From Byssochlamys sp. IMV 00236 (lineage: Eukaryota > Ascomycota > Eurotiomycetes > Eurotiales > Thermoascaceae), in the NCBI GenBank assembly GCA_001931875.2, contig MSJH02000837.1, forward strand, positions 281,627 through 345,626: DNA of 64,000 nucleotides, read 5' to 3'. The notes beneath the pieces were generated by a model, which was not told where the DNA came from, did no database searches, and saw only the letters and a program-made list of their open reading frames with translations. Both the position numbers and the translations under genes were made by a program. Below, piece after piece: positions 1 to 13,815 of this stretch (positions within the stretch are counted from its first letter, which is position 1; each line of letters begins with the position of its first letter).

Positions 1-2767
1 AAAGGCCCATCCTGCAAATCGACTAGGAATTACAAAGTCTGGGCGAGCCATACCAATCTCCTTCCCAATGCTATGTGTGCGTACTGCGGAAGCAAGATAA
101 TACGAAAATGGCAAATCGTGCATATGTAGAAGTTCATTATTCCTTGCGCTGTAATAGACTTGGGAGTATAGGGAACCATGTGCCTAGTCATCCTCTTCAC
201 TTAGCTACTCACATATCACCAAGCTCGCTTAAGTATAGAATACAGATATCCAAAAATTTATCACATGGCCACTTGCGACTATCTTGGAAGCGCGTAGCAC
301 GGGCATGGTACACCCCAGAAGGACCCAAATTTGAGCCCGGGCCTTCGAAGCTGTCAGATAATGACATCCCCGTAGATAATCCTTTCTCCTCGAGCATCCT
401 AGTCGTTCCATCCCCGGGAACTATCCAGCCATCTCATGTATAATTGGTCAACACACAAGCGGAATTTCCATCTGCGGCCACGATGGGATCACCAACGCAG
501 CAAGATGTGTGATGATGCATCAGCGCTGGTTTAGCGGGGTTGGTGACCATGCTTAGGGGTTCCTTGACATCAAAGCGAACAACCCCGGCTAAGAGCGCCA
601 TGCATTGGCAAAAGTACCGTACGTCTCTCTCGCTTCACAATGACGAGTTTCAGGTGTATGTGCGTGTATGTGCTTATGCTTGTGACTTGGGTTGATGGAG
701 TGGTGATAGGATGGTCTTGTTTTCTTTTCTTGCCGTAGGATTCCCAATTAGGTATTTACTGTAGGATTTCCGGGGGCGCAATTCACGTGGAATGAAAGAT
801 AAGAATAAAGACGAGGAAATTCGTTGATTCAATTACCATCTTTCTGGAAGGGGTTGAATTCCAGCGATATTCCGGATTCAGACCTATGTATAATGTGATC
901 GGATGACGCAGAGGTGCATTCTGTCTCAGACTATATAGATAAGTATGGTTTGATATGAAGTCTGGTGTTCAAAGTATGTACTTGTACCAACTTATCTGCA
1001 TCACCTAGACTGGAGAAATTCCGTACTATCCAAAATGGACTAACTACAAATCCACAATAGCATCATGAACCGGAACCACTTTCTTCCATTTCCGACAGAG
1101 GATAAGAAAAAAGAAGAAGAGCATCCCCTTTCTCCTGGAGCTATGGCCACTCCCGTTCTTTATAGCTCGTCGTCTGTGCTTGCTTGCCATGGCTACCGGA
1201 CTCTCTTTGGCCGTTTCACAGCTCCCTTGGGCGGATAGCTCATCGACACCGCATATCTGAAATATCCGGAAGGTTCCGATTAAGGACTTTGTTAGTTAAT
1301 TAGGCATGGCGGAATTTGAGCTCTGCGGTGGATGGCTGGTTTAGAAGCATAAGCGGTGTTTTTGTTCTCGTTAACCAGAATATGAATATAAACTCCGAAG
1401 GCAAAGATATCGATATCGCTGACAAGAAAAAAAAGTAGCCATTTTCCACGGGGTAATCCACTAGATACGGAGTAGACGAATCCATCGTCTCATACTCCAC
1501 AAAACTAGTCTGATGTTACTCAAGCATTGAATGAATGCCCCAGACACCTATGTCTACTAGAATTTTAGAGTAATCCGGTAAATATTAAAACGGCCAATCA
1601 AATTACGTGGTGCAAGGGAAATAGCATAATGAAGTGAGTCGCTAAAGACTTTTCAAAGGGGTTTATCGTGGGGCGCGCTTAGTGGGATAATTTATTAATT
1701 TATCAGTCAACAACTCAGACCAAGTGCATTGGATCCATCCCGCGCGATTGCGATTCCAGTCCCGTTCTTTGTGAGTGATCGACATCAGATTTGTATCTCT
1801 CGGGGGTGAAAATAGGAATATTCGGCCAAATAAGTATCTGCTGTGAGCGTGCTCAAGGTATCGCAAAGGTTAATACAGATTCCAGATAAATGTAGTCAAT
1901 ATCTACAGGGAAACACTACACTATATAATAACTGTCGGGAAGGTATGGTAGTCGTCTGATTATTATGTAGTATTATTCTTATCCGCCAGCATGTCACTGG
2001 AAGACTTTAAAAATCTCTTCTATCTATCTCCATCAACCGCGCCAGAACTAAAGGATATCGAGTCTCCACGCGGACCCGCCATGGCCGATATCGTTCAAAT
2101 TACATGCTCCGCCAGGTGGATCCGGCTGTCATCAAAAGGGGCCATACAGAGGGGTCTGAGCAGTCTGGACTTTGCGATCTCTACATAGTACACTGTGTCC
2201 TTTCCAAGGAGCCAGGAGGTATGGACAGCTGACTCGACTCAAGGTCGGTCAAGAGGACGTAGAGTAAGGACAGAATGCCACATTTGATTTTTATGTTCTC
2301 ATGGAGACGATGGACTCCCGGCGACGCACCCCAAAAGAACACTAAGACAGCTAGGACAAAACTAATCGAATACGCCCATTAAGAGAACAACCAAAGCTTT
2401 AACGAACCAGGGAGGTGACCGTGGTTAGAAAAGGCGTAGGAGGGAAAATAAGGGAAAACTGGGGAAAAGGGGAATGTGTGAATCGAATCCGGCCGTGACG
2501 GATAGAATGAAAGAGAAGGCAATGAAATACAAGGGCAGAAGATAAAGCAGCACCTCGACAGAACGTATCCCCATGAATCATACATTCCGTCAAGGCAGAA
2601 TGTGCCTCGTCCGCCCTTGTCCTGCATTGCCGCTTCCCGTAATCGTCCCCTCGTAATCATCATCGTCCAGGGGGAACATGTAATAGACCAGTACAGACGG
2701 AGACCATTGCATGATCACATCGCAAAAGAAATGACATCGCCGCTGACGCCCCGATATGCGCCATCGT
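1..2767. other. Left-edge stretch without a recognisable gene
   Basis: No open frame in this stretch resembles a known family or splices into a convincing protein. Only short overlapping frames (at most about 120 codons) occur, on both strands. The part nearest the Rab gene (about 2,380-2,767) probably holds that gene's 3' untranslated region and terminator, because the GTPase stop is at 2,768 on the minus strand. Base composition is ordinary, unlike the right end of the window. Confidence 0.6.
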
Positions 2768-3677
<910 letters not shown>

Positions 3678-4447
3678 GACTGCAACTGCTGTCGCGTGTT
3701 AAGCGCAATTGTGCGGGTGATATAGCGAGGGGTTTCGACGTGGCGGAGGGTTGTCACAATCCGTCAAAACGGGCGGTGGGCGAGACTTGGGGTAGTGCAG
3801 CTAGGAGGTGATCTGCAATACGGTAAGCGATGCTACTTGAACCGCCCACCGGCTCCTTTGCGAGGAAGGGAACAAGATTCGAGGAAGGCTCACACTAAGT
3901 TTGGACTGTTCAAGTAATAAGAGGATACGATAATCCAGATGCCTCTCAGTAGTTGGATCGTCAGTGTCTCCTGCGCTCTGGCTGCCGTGTCCGCGGCTTG
4001 TTGGAGGACCGCCTGATCTGGGCTAGCGCTTTATCACGTGACCACAACAGCAGACTTGCTGAGGTAAGCTGCGATGCCCTGAATCTCTGATAGACTGATT
4101 CACCGCACTAAAGCGACGAGTTTATATTCATTCTATAGGTTTTCACAGAACGCTCCTTTGATGGTGAATTTCAGAGTTTCTATCTCGTCTCAATTCACAC
4201 CTTCCATCAACGATAATGCTCAAGCTGATGCTGTGGCGCATTTTTGCTGGTCCCTAATCTCCTGACCTTGAGCATAAGTCGGGACCAAGACTAGCTCCCA
4301 AGTGAATTTCTTTTCAAACATGCCCTATTAGAGGGGCGTGTCTTCTTTGACTTGCTTTCTGATTATTCTTGGTTCTATTTCCCATACATGGGTCATGTTT
4401 CCTAAAATATTCGTTCCATCCAGCTCATCAAGTCCTCTAGCTCTTGT
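3678..4447. promoter_or_regulatory. Shared divergent promoter with CACGTG site
   Basis: This 770-bp stretch separates the start codons of the Rab11-like gene (-) and the chromodomain gene (+), so it must hold both promoters and 5' untranslated regions. A palindromic CACGTG (in TCACGTGACC) lies at 4035-4040. Such E-box/Cbf1-type sites are common in fungal housekeeping promoters. Its use here is inferred from position only. Confidence 0.55.
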
Positions 4448-7400
4448 TTGGTAAAGATGCCCGACAGCATCGAGGACGACGACAGCATCTCTGTCACGTC
4501 AACAGTACTGAGCGAACCAAAGTCAGAATATGAAGTTGAATGCATCCTTACGGAACTGATGTTCCCGGATGGTGTCAAGTATCTAGTCAAATGGGAAGGC
4601 TACCCTGTTGAGAGATCAACCTGGGAACCGGAAGACTCTTTCGCCGACCCCCAGACTCTGAAAGACTGGGGGGCTAAGAAGAAAGCCATAGACCGTGGGG
4701 ATGAAGAGGAGTTCGATCTTGAAACGTGGGAGAATCGACTAGAAGCGCTGGAAGATGCCAGGGACGAAAGGAAACGCAAACGAAGAGCCAAACGGGCCAG
4801 GCTCGGGCTACCGGTGTCCGAGACGGAAGCAAGAAAAGAAGATGAGAGCGACAGCAGCACTTCGAGCGATGAACCACTAAGTGCCCTTCGATCAAGACTA
4901 CATGAAAATAGACGATCATCTTCGGATAGCTCTCTGCAGACCTCCAGACAGCTCGAGTCGAGAGTTACAGATTCGGCCAGTCTTACACATGAGCAGGGAC
5001 CAATGGCACAATCTAACTCCACAAACTCCAAGGATGATGAGTCTTCCAGTGTGCAGCACGGCGGTAAACATGCACCCCAATCTGTTCCAGCACAACCGGT
5101 TAACCGTCATTGCAACCCTGGTTCCACGGTAACACCGTCTAGAAGCAAAACCTCTACACACACAAGTGCACCCCTCCTTCTGCCTAGAGGCCCTGCTCGT
5201 GACCAAAGAAGCCTGGGTGGCTCGCTGTATGCTCGCAAACAGCGGCTGAAAGCCGAAGGGAATGATAATAACGAGAAACCTACACTCTTCAGAAATATCT
5301 CTACCAGGTGGAAATACGAGAAAGCACTACGTTTTGAGCCTGCCCCTGATATCACACAATTGGACCTACGACGGCCATCAGATTGGGCGGCAAGTCCAAG
5401 TGTGCTAAATACGGATATTATACGCCCTATCAGACGTGCAGAATCCAACGAGCTCTTTGTAAGACAAGATACTCCTCAGGCCACTTCGGCCAAGGCAGAG
5501 AGCATACCTCAGGAAGATTTGTTTCCAGAGAGGCCCATGGCACCTTCACGGTCATTTTCCACGGGCACCACATCACTTCTGGGTCAGTATTCTGTGACCA
5601 GCCCGGATTCTAGCCGACCGCCTCTGCAAAGAAATCCTACCTTTTCTTCCCGCGATGATTCGATCAATGCAGGCCTTAAGAGGCGCCTAGATGCACCTTC
5701 AGAGCCGTCTCGTCCTGCTTCATCAACCCTAGGAGGTCCCCCACCTCGAGGCCCTAGGCGGTCTACGCTTGCGGGCCCTGCTCACAGAAGTGATTCCAAA
5801 CCAGGTTCCCACGAAGTAGAGGTGCGGTTGTTCTATGGCCCGGAGAAGACCAGAGTTGGTTCAGTGGTCATATGCGGCATCAATGAGCTTACCAAGCTCA
5901 AGATCACCAGCTCGAGTAAGGCAAAGGACGTTGAGGTCTGGTTTGAACACCTGTGTACTATCGACCAGTATGACTACTTATGCTCGAAGGTGAGAAACCA
6001 AAGACACCATTGATTGAAGTCGCTGACCTTGACCAGTTATCAAAACCAAAAAATGCGAAATTCTGCAATGGCTGGGTTGAAGGCTATTCATATAATACCC
6101 GATATATCAGTGAAATGGCGAAGACATTGCGAGACGGCAGTCTTGTCGGTATCTGTTACCTAAACACTGTAGGGACCAAAAATGTCTTGCTAGCCTATGC
6201 TACTGGATCGGCGGAATGGGACTTTCTCAACGAAAATGGGTATATCAAACCAGGCGTTTCGTTGCGTATTGCCGCAAGAGCGCCCCTGCCTCCTATCAGC
6301 GAACTGCGCAGATTACCAACCATCAAAACCAGCACGGCTTCTCAACCAGTGTTACCCACAGAAGGGCCAACCTCTGTTACGGTTGATACACCCTCCGGCC
6401 CTGTGACTATGAGGGGTCGCGAGAGCTCCCCAAGACAGGATAGGCAGCATCCTCGTCCTGCTTTGACTTTGGACACCAGTGAATCAAACGCAAAGACGGA
6501 AGAACTTACGCCGGGACTCAGTCAAAGTGCTACTCGGTCTCCAAAAAGCATTGGGAGCGCTCTCACAGAGGATCCACAGTTCAATAAAGATACCGAGATG
6601 AAGGATTCCGTCATGACAGACAACTCCATCGATCTCGACGCTATCTTTAGCAGCCAATACAGCATCAGCTTCCGGGAACTCGCATCAGTAAACGGGTCAA
6701 AATCTAAGACCCCAGCCCAAGTTTTCTACGTATGGTATCCAGATAGCGCAGAAGCCGAGTACCAGGTACTCGTGGAATTCCTGAAAAGGCACAAGGTCGT
6801 TATATACTCAAACCGGCTTCCGGAAGACTGGGAGCGATTTGCGCGAACGGTTTCTCACGGGGTCGTTATGGTATGTCTAGTTTAAAGAGTGTTGCTTCAC
6901 GGTATATGCTGACAAATACACTTTTAGTTCTATGGTGACTTTCTGAGTTTTTATGATCTGCCTTACTTCCTGGACTTGACGCGGAAAGAAATAAATTTTT
7001 GGAGCGTGTCCTTGGCTGCTCCGTTGCCGTACGCAGATGGAACAGCACATCTTCAGCGCCTCTTTCCTCACGGCGGAGTCATCCTCCTTACGGAAGATCT
7101 TTTTCTCTACGACCAAGACTGCGTCGTAGTGATCTTAGCATGGTTTGAGGAATTCGTCCGGAGGAGGTCTCCCGGTAGCTGGAAGATTATGTTTCGTCCT
7201 GATATTCTGAACTGGCTACTTAAGAAGACGGACGAGTTTGAAACAAAATCAGTTGAAGAGAGGAAGAAGGCACGGTGAGTTTCAATGCTAGGAGATCTGA
7301 GGGTAAAGAAAGAACTAACCTATATCAATTAGCTGGCTGGATATGTATGTTCTTATTCTCAAAATGCTACCTCGTCGGTATCACTACCACCATGACCCTC

Positions 7401-7988
7401 AAAACCCGCCGCATCTCGAAGGCGCTCGAGAAGAGGACGGGACCCATAACCCGGTCATCTCGTTTCGCAGTATACCCAGCTATGGTCACCGTCAGGAGGA
7501 CGAACACGATGCTATCCCCAAAGGGTTAAGACAAGATCAGCGCGATACTGATCATCTAGTCGAGTTCTTCGCGGGCTGGAGCATCATCAACAGCCATAGA
7601 TTCCGCCGCTTCATCGTGGCGTCTCATTACTCACAAGAAAGATGGAAAGCATGGAACCACGTAAGTACCTTCTACATCATATACATCTTCATAGTCCAAT
7701 AGTTCTGATAATAAACAGCTTGAACTGCACCAAGGTGGTCGCGATTTCATGAAGAGTCAAAAGATCGACGCCAATGCCATCTGGGCGGAACTCGTCTCAA
7801 ATACTCCTAGAAGGTCGGATCCATCTCGTTCAGCGCGAACTCCTCGAACGCCTCGAACGCCCTTTGTTCCGACCAGTGTGAAATGGGACCCTAGCAATAC
7901 CCCTGGCACCGTGGCCACTGCATCCGCCAAAGCTGCTCAGGCGCATCACACTCAATCAGCCCACAAATACCCCGACCCGTATGTTTGA
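4448..7988 (+). CDS. Chromodomain protein with SPOC-like and PIN-like C-terminal regions (Chp1-like architecture)
   Basis: Large chromatin reader of about 1,106 residues. Exons 4448-5989, 6037-6870, 6928-7274, 7333-7660 and 7719-7988 join in frame; each intron has a GTRNGT-type donor and an AG acceptor. A second Met at 4457 could be the start. An N-terminal chromodomain spans about residues 28-80, with the expected cage aromatics (Tyr28, Trp49, Tyr52) and the WEP motif, so it should bind methylated histone tails, probably H3K9me. A basic stretch and a long Ser/Pro-rich linker follow. Residues about 455-600 (strands ending near VLLAYATGSAEWDFL) resemble a SPOC beta-barrel by eye. Residues about 740-960, starting at VWYPDSAEAEYQVL, look like a compact alpha/beta PIN-type domain. 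Chromodomain, SPOC and PIN in that order is the layout of S. pombe Chp1, the RITS subunit. The chromodomain is seen directly; the other two folds are inference. Confidence 0.85.
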
Positions 7989-8765
7989 TCTTACGCACAC
8001 ACAAGGTACATACATACATACATCGCGAGTGATACCCTATTCTTCTGGTCTGCATGGATTCATCCTATTATTGATTGCGAATACCCCCAAAGCTCCTGTC
8101 AGCTGTTACATGAAACAACATGCGAATATTCGATTCCAGTCTATGGTTCTACCCCTGTAGATGTCTTCCTGTCGCTATTCCAATCTATTCTACTCTATTC
8201 GTGTTTAATTCTCATCTTGTTATCCTTGTGGATGTTGCGTTATGTCGAAGGTTAATCATACCCTGTGAATAATACCAGAAGTAACTACGGATGGGAGAAG
8301 AATAATAAGAGTTAGTAGTTAATTACCCCTCCTTTCTACCCTTTTCGTGCCGGCGCGGTTCCCTTTTCGTCGCGGCGCGCGGGATCTCGACAGGTAGCCT
8401 CAGTATGGCGTATACTATGTACATACTTGGTGTTGATATGGGTATTGAGATAGTAGTACGTCCGTACGTACAGATATGCATAGTATGAATTGAAAAAAAA
8501 ATTCCATTTCATCCCGCTAAGTCGTAAAGTGGACAGGAGGAATGAAAAGTCTCGCGAGATAATGACATGGTAAAAGAACGCCCTATGCACCACACGGTCC
8601 GGTTCCCTAAGTGAAGACGAATGACACATGGCAAGAAAGACAGACGGGGTCCAGCTGGACCATGAAAACAGATATGATCATTCCGAGAGGGGGAAACGAG
8701 GTGGGGGGGGTATATACAGGGTCATGACATGTGAGGGTTAGTAGGGGAGGGCGGGGGAGTTGGAA
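7989..8765. other. Convergent intergenic region
   Basis: This lies between the 3' ends of the chromodomain gene (+) and clpX (-), so it holds two 3' untranslated regions and terminators. A short TACA microsatellite is at about 8007-8024 and a G-rich tract at about 8701-8711. No gene seen. Confidence 0.6.
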
Positions 8766-10771
8766 TTATTGCCCGCCTGCAGCGCTCGAAGCACGGTTAC
8801 GGTACTCCTCGAAGCTGGATGCCGATTGTGAATTTGAATTCTTTGCATTCTTGTTCTTCTCCTGTTTCTCCCGACGCATCTTCTCTTCCCATGCGCTCTC
8901 CTCGGCTGCAATCATGGCGTGGAAACGACCGCCCTGGCCGCGAGCTAGATAGACTGGCTTCTCCTTGCGCTCAGCGACAGCCTCGGTGACGAGAACGAAT
9001 TTCACGCTAGAGCCTGGCGCTTCGTACATGGCATCGCTAAGGATGGTTTCCATCTCTGTACGGAGAGCACGCGCGCCGGTTCCCATGGCCAACGCGTTGG
9101 TAGCCACTTTATGCAGAGCAGGGGTCGTGAAGCGGAGTTCAATTCCCGACAGCGAGAAGAGGGCGGTGTACTGGGCCAGAAGCGAGTTGCGAGGCTCAGT
9201 GAGTATCCGTAGGAGCAAAGGATGCGTTAGCGGAGAGAGGGCGGTGGTGACGGGGACACGGCCAACTAGCTCGGGAATGAAGCCGTAGGTCTGGAGATCA
9301 TTGGGGGTGAGGAGATCCAACGGATTGAAGTAAACAGGTTCTTCATCAGACGAGGAAGGCGTTGCGGAGGTGAAGAATGGAAGATGCTTTTTGTACAATG
9401 CTTCCTCCTCTGAACCCGGGAGGATCGGGATGGGCTGGCTGTTCGGGGAGACGGATGTACCTCGTCCATCGCTGGAGCTGGCAGAAGCGCGCACGGGCTG
9501 TCCAAATCCGATCGAACCGCGAGATATTCGATCCATCACCATCTTATTCAACCCAACAAACGCGCCAGAGAGGATGAAAAGGATGTTGTCGGTTCGGACG
9601 TTGTAGACTTCCCCTTTGGGGGAGGGAGCTGCGGCACCGGAACCCTGATAGGAATTGCCCAGTGGATTGCTCGAAGGGTACTGATGATGGCTTGTTGGCC
9701 CTCCAGAACGAGGAGCACTCTTCTCTGGTTTGGCATGGACCTGGATTGTAGTGCCCTCAATGATCTTTAAGAGCGCCTGCTGTACACCCTCACCACTGAC
9801 ATCTTTCCCGTGGCTGACTTTGGCGGTCGCGATCTTGTCTACCTCATCCAAACAGATTATACCTCGCTCCGCTGCTTCGACATCATAGTTGGCAGCCGCA
9901 AGAAGACGGTGTACACAGACCTCTGCATCTTCTCCGATGTATCCCGCCTGCGTAAAGGGAGTGCAGTCCGACATGCTGAAAGGTACGGAGAGTACTCGTG
10001 CCAGCGTCTTTGCCATCAGCGTCTTTCCCACTCCCGACGGTCCCAGCAAGAGAATGTTGGACTTTTCCAATTGCAACGGAGATGTATCAACGATTGGGGC
10101 GGCGTCCAGCTTTGGTGGGGTCGGTTCCTGTCGTTCCGATACATGGACGGTCCGTTGTTGGCCAGGGAATTCATCTGCACAAGTTCATATCATCAGTATG
10201 AGATCTCATTGCAAAGGGTCCTTTATGGGTTTCACTCACCTTCCACTGGATGACTTTCCATCCCCTCCCTCCGTTGTCGCTGAGCTTCCAGTTCCGCTTC
10301 CTCTTCTTCCCGCCGCTGGAGCTCCTGCACCCGCTGGTAGTGGTTGTATACGGCAACTGAGAGCACCTTCTTTGCCCGATCCTGGCCAACGACAAACTGG
10401 TCCAGATACTGCTTCAGCGCTTTGGGCGTCAGCCGCGGGGCCCCGAAGGCGGGAGAGGATCCAAGAGGGCCATCTGTAGGCAACCCAGCCTCATAAGTGC
10501 CTGTATACCCCTGACCGCTGAAATCGGAACGGTGGAAATGGGAGAATGTCGGGTGAGAGACGGCCGTGGCAGAGAAATGGCGGACGCTGCTTTCAGCGGA
10601 AATAGCACATGATGAGCGCAGACGAAGGGGACAAGCAGCAGAGAATGGTGTCGCTCCAGCGGATCCCACGGTCTGATAACGCCCGCGGAGTGACCGGGCA
10701 GGCAGCCGCAGCATGGCTGCGGGGGAAATCAGAGACGAGCAATTGGATCTGCTATCCGCGAGGCAGATCAA
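8766..10771 (-). CDS. Mitochondrial ClpX-type AAA+ unfoldase
   Basis: ATP-dependent unfoldase of the ClpX family (yeast Mcx1). It should act in the mitochondrial matrix, unfolding or remodelling proteins and, where ClpP exists, feeding them to it. Exons 10771-10240 and 10174-8766 give 646 residues; an internal Met at 10714 opens a more typical Arg/Ser/Leu-rich presequence and may be the true start (627 residues). Visible motifs are the conserved [21 protein letters not shown] entry, Walker A GPSGVGKT (about 222-229), the pore-region GYIGED, Walker B LDEVDK (about 286-291), and the [22 protein letters not shown] segment in which this family is most conserved. An extra Ser/Pro/Gly-rich insert of about 40 residues follows VHAKPEK, as is common in fungi. 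The bacterial zinc-binding domain is absent. The tail is charged and rich in Lys and Asn. The family call is secure. Confidence 0.95.
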
Positions 10772-10886
10772 GGACGGGTAAAAAGAAGAGAAGATCGAGA
10801 TCTGAAGAGAATCCCTGGCGAGAGAGAGCTGGATGTGACTGAGATGGTCGATCGCCGCGATGTCGGAGCCGGAGCTTTCCCCGCAA

Positions 10887-10892
10887 CACGTG
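10887..10892. promoter_or_regulatory. CACGTG site upstream of clpX
   Basis: Palindromic CACGTG within ACACGTGACG, about 115 bp upstream of the first clpX start codon. It is the same core as in the Rab11/chromodomain promoter. A regulatory role is inferred from position and from the known use of such sites in fungal promoters. Confidence 0.45.
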
Positions 10893-13075
10893 ACGCTTAT
10901 CAGATGTAGTTCTCTATTAATAGGGAATTAATTCCCTATTCCTTTCACTCAGTAATTATCTCTCCAGAATCAGCTACCCGCAAAGTCGATGCGTGATTTC
11001 TTACTGTTATCTGAGTGACATTCCCATATATTCTCCCGGTCGTATGACGTTGGACTGAGCTCCAAGTTCCACGGCATCGGAATTTGTTTTTAACTTCAAC
11101 CTTGAGGTTCAGCCAGTAGGTACAGAGGACAACTGTCTATTCAAAGTCTATTTATTGTCGCTATTCCGCCCATAGAAATCTTCTAGAATTTCACTATACG
11201 ACGTGGAAGGTTTCTCGGGGATTGAAGTACAATGTATGCATGCGAAGAAGTTTGGATATGGGGAAATGATATAGAGAGATATCGTAGTTAATTCCAGGCT
11301 TCATATTCGATGATGGTTATCATAGCTAGGATTCTTCGAAATTAAGGAACCGTAAGAGTAGAAATTTTTCAAAGAGAGAGAGAAGAAGAAAAAAAGGTAA
11401 TAAAGCTAAGTAGGGTATTGACGCAATTGCATAGCTCTATAACTAGTTACTTACTGCAAACCATTACTTTGCCGGGAATGTCAGACATATACCATATAAT
11501 TCTATGAGAACAGCAGATAGCGCTAGCCATAAGATATATTATGAATCGTTGGATCGAATAGTTAATTAGGTATAGTCTAGATCGTGGCTCATACAGTCGT
11601 CATTGGTCTTCTCTTCATACTGAAGCGTCGCGTGTTAGTTAAATGCTACAACGGGCGCGCTATTTTTAAGTAGATAGTGGCTCCGTTCTCGCAAAGCCGA
11701 TTGTCACTCAGATCCTACAGTCAACGAAGATGCGACTTCGGAATAAACCGATGAACCAACAAGAGTCAAATGTCTTGTCGATAATAATAATGATTTCCGT
11801 GAGTATGGTAAACTCTCTAGCATCGTAGATCGTTGATCGCCTTCGGACCTTATCTGATAGTCGATATCGACGGTTGTCGGTGCGTACGGCCGGGACGCGC
11901 GTTCGCTTGGATTTACCAACTCCGACTTCAACAGCTGTCGAAATAGGAATATTTTTTCGACGAGATTGCGTGGAAACGGCTTTGTTAAAGCTAGGTCTTT
12001 GAATCCAGACCGTCGAGGGGTGGATAGAAGGTCGATACGTGTAGTATATAAGAATGGCCTCTGTCCCCCGAGAGATCTAGACATGATGGAGAGAGGATAT
12101 CAAGCTTCTCCATTGTCAATAATAATATGATGATTATGCCAATAATCGTGCTTACTCTGCATCGTGGCATGATGCTTACTCCTACTCTGTACATCCAGCA
12201 GGATGAAAGGATTTATTACCTTATTACACAGCGCCGGGACTCTTTGTTATCTGACTAGCTGACTTCATACTGAGGTTACCAGTCATGTCATACTCATCTC
12301 GTTCAAGCTGACCGCATGCCGATCAACAGTTGTCACTCTGCTTTGTGAAAAATGGCATACCAACTGCCTCCTTTTTTTTTCTTCATCTGTGTCGGAAGCC
12401 AGCGGGCGAGGCCAAGCTTATTGGGATCGCCAGCATACCAGACGGGCCGTTCCCCCGTCGAGAGTCCCAAACCAGCGACGGACGCGCAGCAGCAATTACC
12501 GCAAGGGTCGAAGAATGCGCATCGAAACATCTCGCAAGGACCCTGAGAGATTGCACCAAGATTACTGGTGCACGGTCCGGTCTGTCCCTGAGAGATGGCT
12601 CAGGTCCCGCGCGGGACGAAGCATTTTTGTTTTTGTCGCAGAGTTCGTGCAATTTGCACTGTGGCCACCGGAGAGCCGTCTCAGAAGTCCAGCGGTTCCA
12701 TCCCAAAACCTTCGTTGAGGCAGAAAAGGTCATTTTACCGGTCGCCACCGATCTGCTGTTTTCGTTCCGGAGATCGCCCAAGCAATCCACCGGGGATTCG
12801 TAAGTCGATAAGCGCTGTATGGGATACGAACTTCCAAAAGGACCCAGTCCTGCAGGGAATTCCTCATGGTTGGATGGCTGTTTACCCGTTGATCGCCATG
12901 AAGCTTTTTCCTTGGTCGAATAACACCGTGGGACGAAGCTTCGGTTAGGGCGATCGTGGCGCAGACGGTATCACAGCAGCTTACGTGGTGTATCTAGTCT
13001 CACCCTGGGTGTATGACCCTGTAACGATGCCATTACCACGGGACGAGAGAGGTAAAGAACAGCAAGAAAAGAGAC

Positions 13076-13096
13076 GAGAAGAGAAGAGAAGAGAAG
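13076..13096. repeat. GAGAA microsatellite
   Basis: About four tandem GAGAA units in an intergenic region. Simple-sequence repeat with no evident function. Confidence 0.7.
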
Positions 13097-13370
13097 ACAC
13101 AAAGGGACAACTAGACTAACTATGCTGGATTCCTCAGTATGTGATAATCATGCTGGGTCCATGAAGATCAATAATGGAGACTTGACGTTGGTATTATTAT
13201 TGTTTGTTGTTCGTCCATCTCTCTATCTATCGTGTTAGTTATTCATGTTCCCTGACAACAACCAGGTTAGACTGACCGAGCTTACAGATAACTAGTGCAA
13301 CTCAACTCATCAGCATGCCTCATGACGTGCTGGATCTGATGTGACCGTGTGGTTATTACTACTGTTACAT

Positions 13371-13407
13371 GAACAGTTGAACAGTTGAACTGTAACAGTT
13401 GAACAGG
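13371..13407. repeat. Interrupted GAACAGTT array
   Basis: The word AACAGTT occurs three times, with an inverted AACTGT between copies, so the stretch can also fold back on itself. It lies in non-coding DNA about 410 bp upstream of the DUF3405 gene. Confidence 0.6.
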
Positions 13408-13815
13408 TAACTAACTAAGGGGAATCGGACAAATAATTGCTCGGGCGGTCTGTCTCTTTTCTCTTCTCTTCTGCCAATAATCCCTTCTCCTGCAGTTATT
13501 CTGGGAAACGCGGCTCAGCTGGCAACTAAAACCAACAGTGGCTGAACATAGTCCACTCTTGTCTTGTCCCTTAACTTATCCCTAACTTCTCTATCTTGTC
13601 TCGTCAAATTGCCGTTTCTCTCCTGGGTTCCACTGCGACCGGTCTGAGCGTTCCTCGACTCCTGCCATCCGGCAACTTCCCCAATCAGGTTGGCCGGCTG
13701 CTCCATCGTGTCCAACGTATCCAGCAGAAATGTTCTTTGTTCCTGCGAGCGCTGCCGATACTTGCTGCGTCCGGCGTGGGTTCCAGAAAGTCAAGCTTTC
13801 CCCGTAGCTGCAGTC

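Larger units (their letters stand above)
10772..13815. other. Intergenic region with clpX promoter and simple repeats
   Basis: No convincing gene. The clpX promoter is at the left end, with a CACGTG palindrome at 10887-10892 about 120 bp upstream of its first ATG. A GAGAA microsatellite lies at about 13076-13096, and an interrupted GAACAGTT array at 13371-13407. Minus-strand frame 11704-12084 (126 codons) and a nest of frames at 12330-12950 show no family resemblance and do not splice into anything recognisable. The last 300 bp before 13,816 probably hold the promoter and leader of the DUF3405 gene. Confidence 0.55.

Noticed and set aside
11704..12084. 126-codon minus-strand frame
   Set aside because: No family likeness, no splice continuation, composition like the neighbouring non-coding DNA.
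12330..12948. Nest of overlapping frames on both strands
   Set aside because: Overlap in five frames without recognisable content; likely a G+C-richer non-coding patch.
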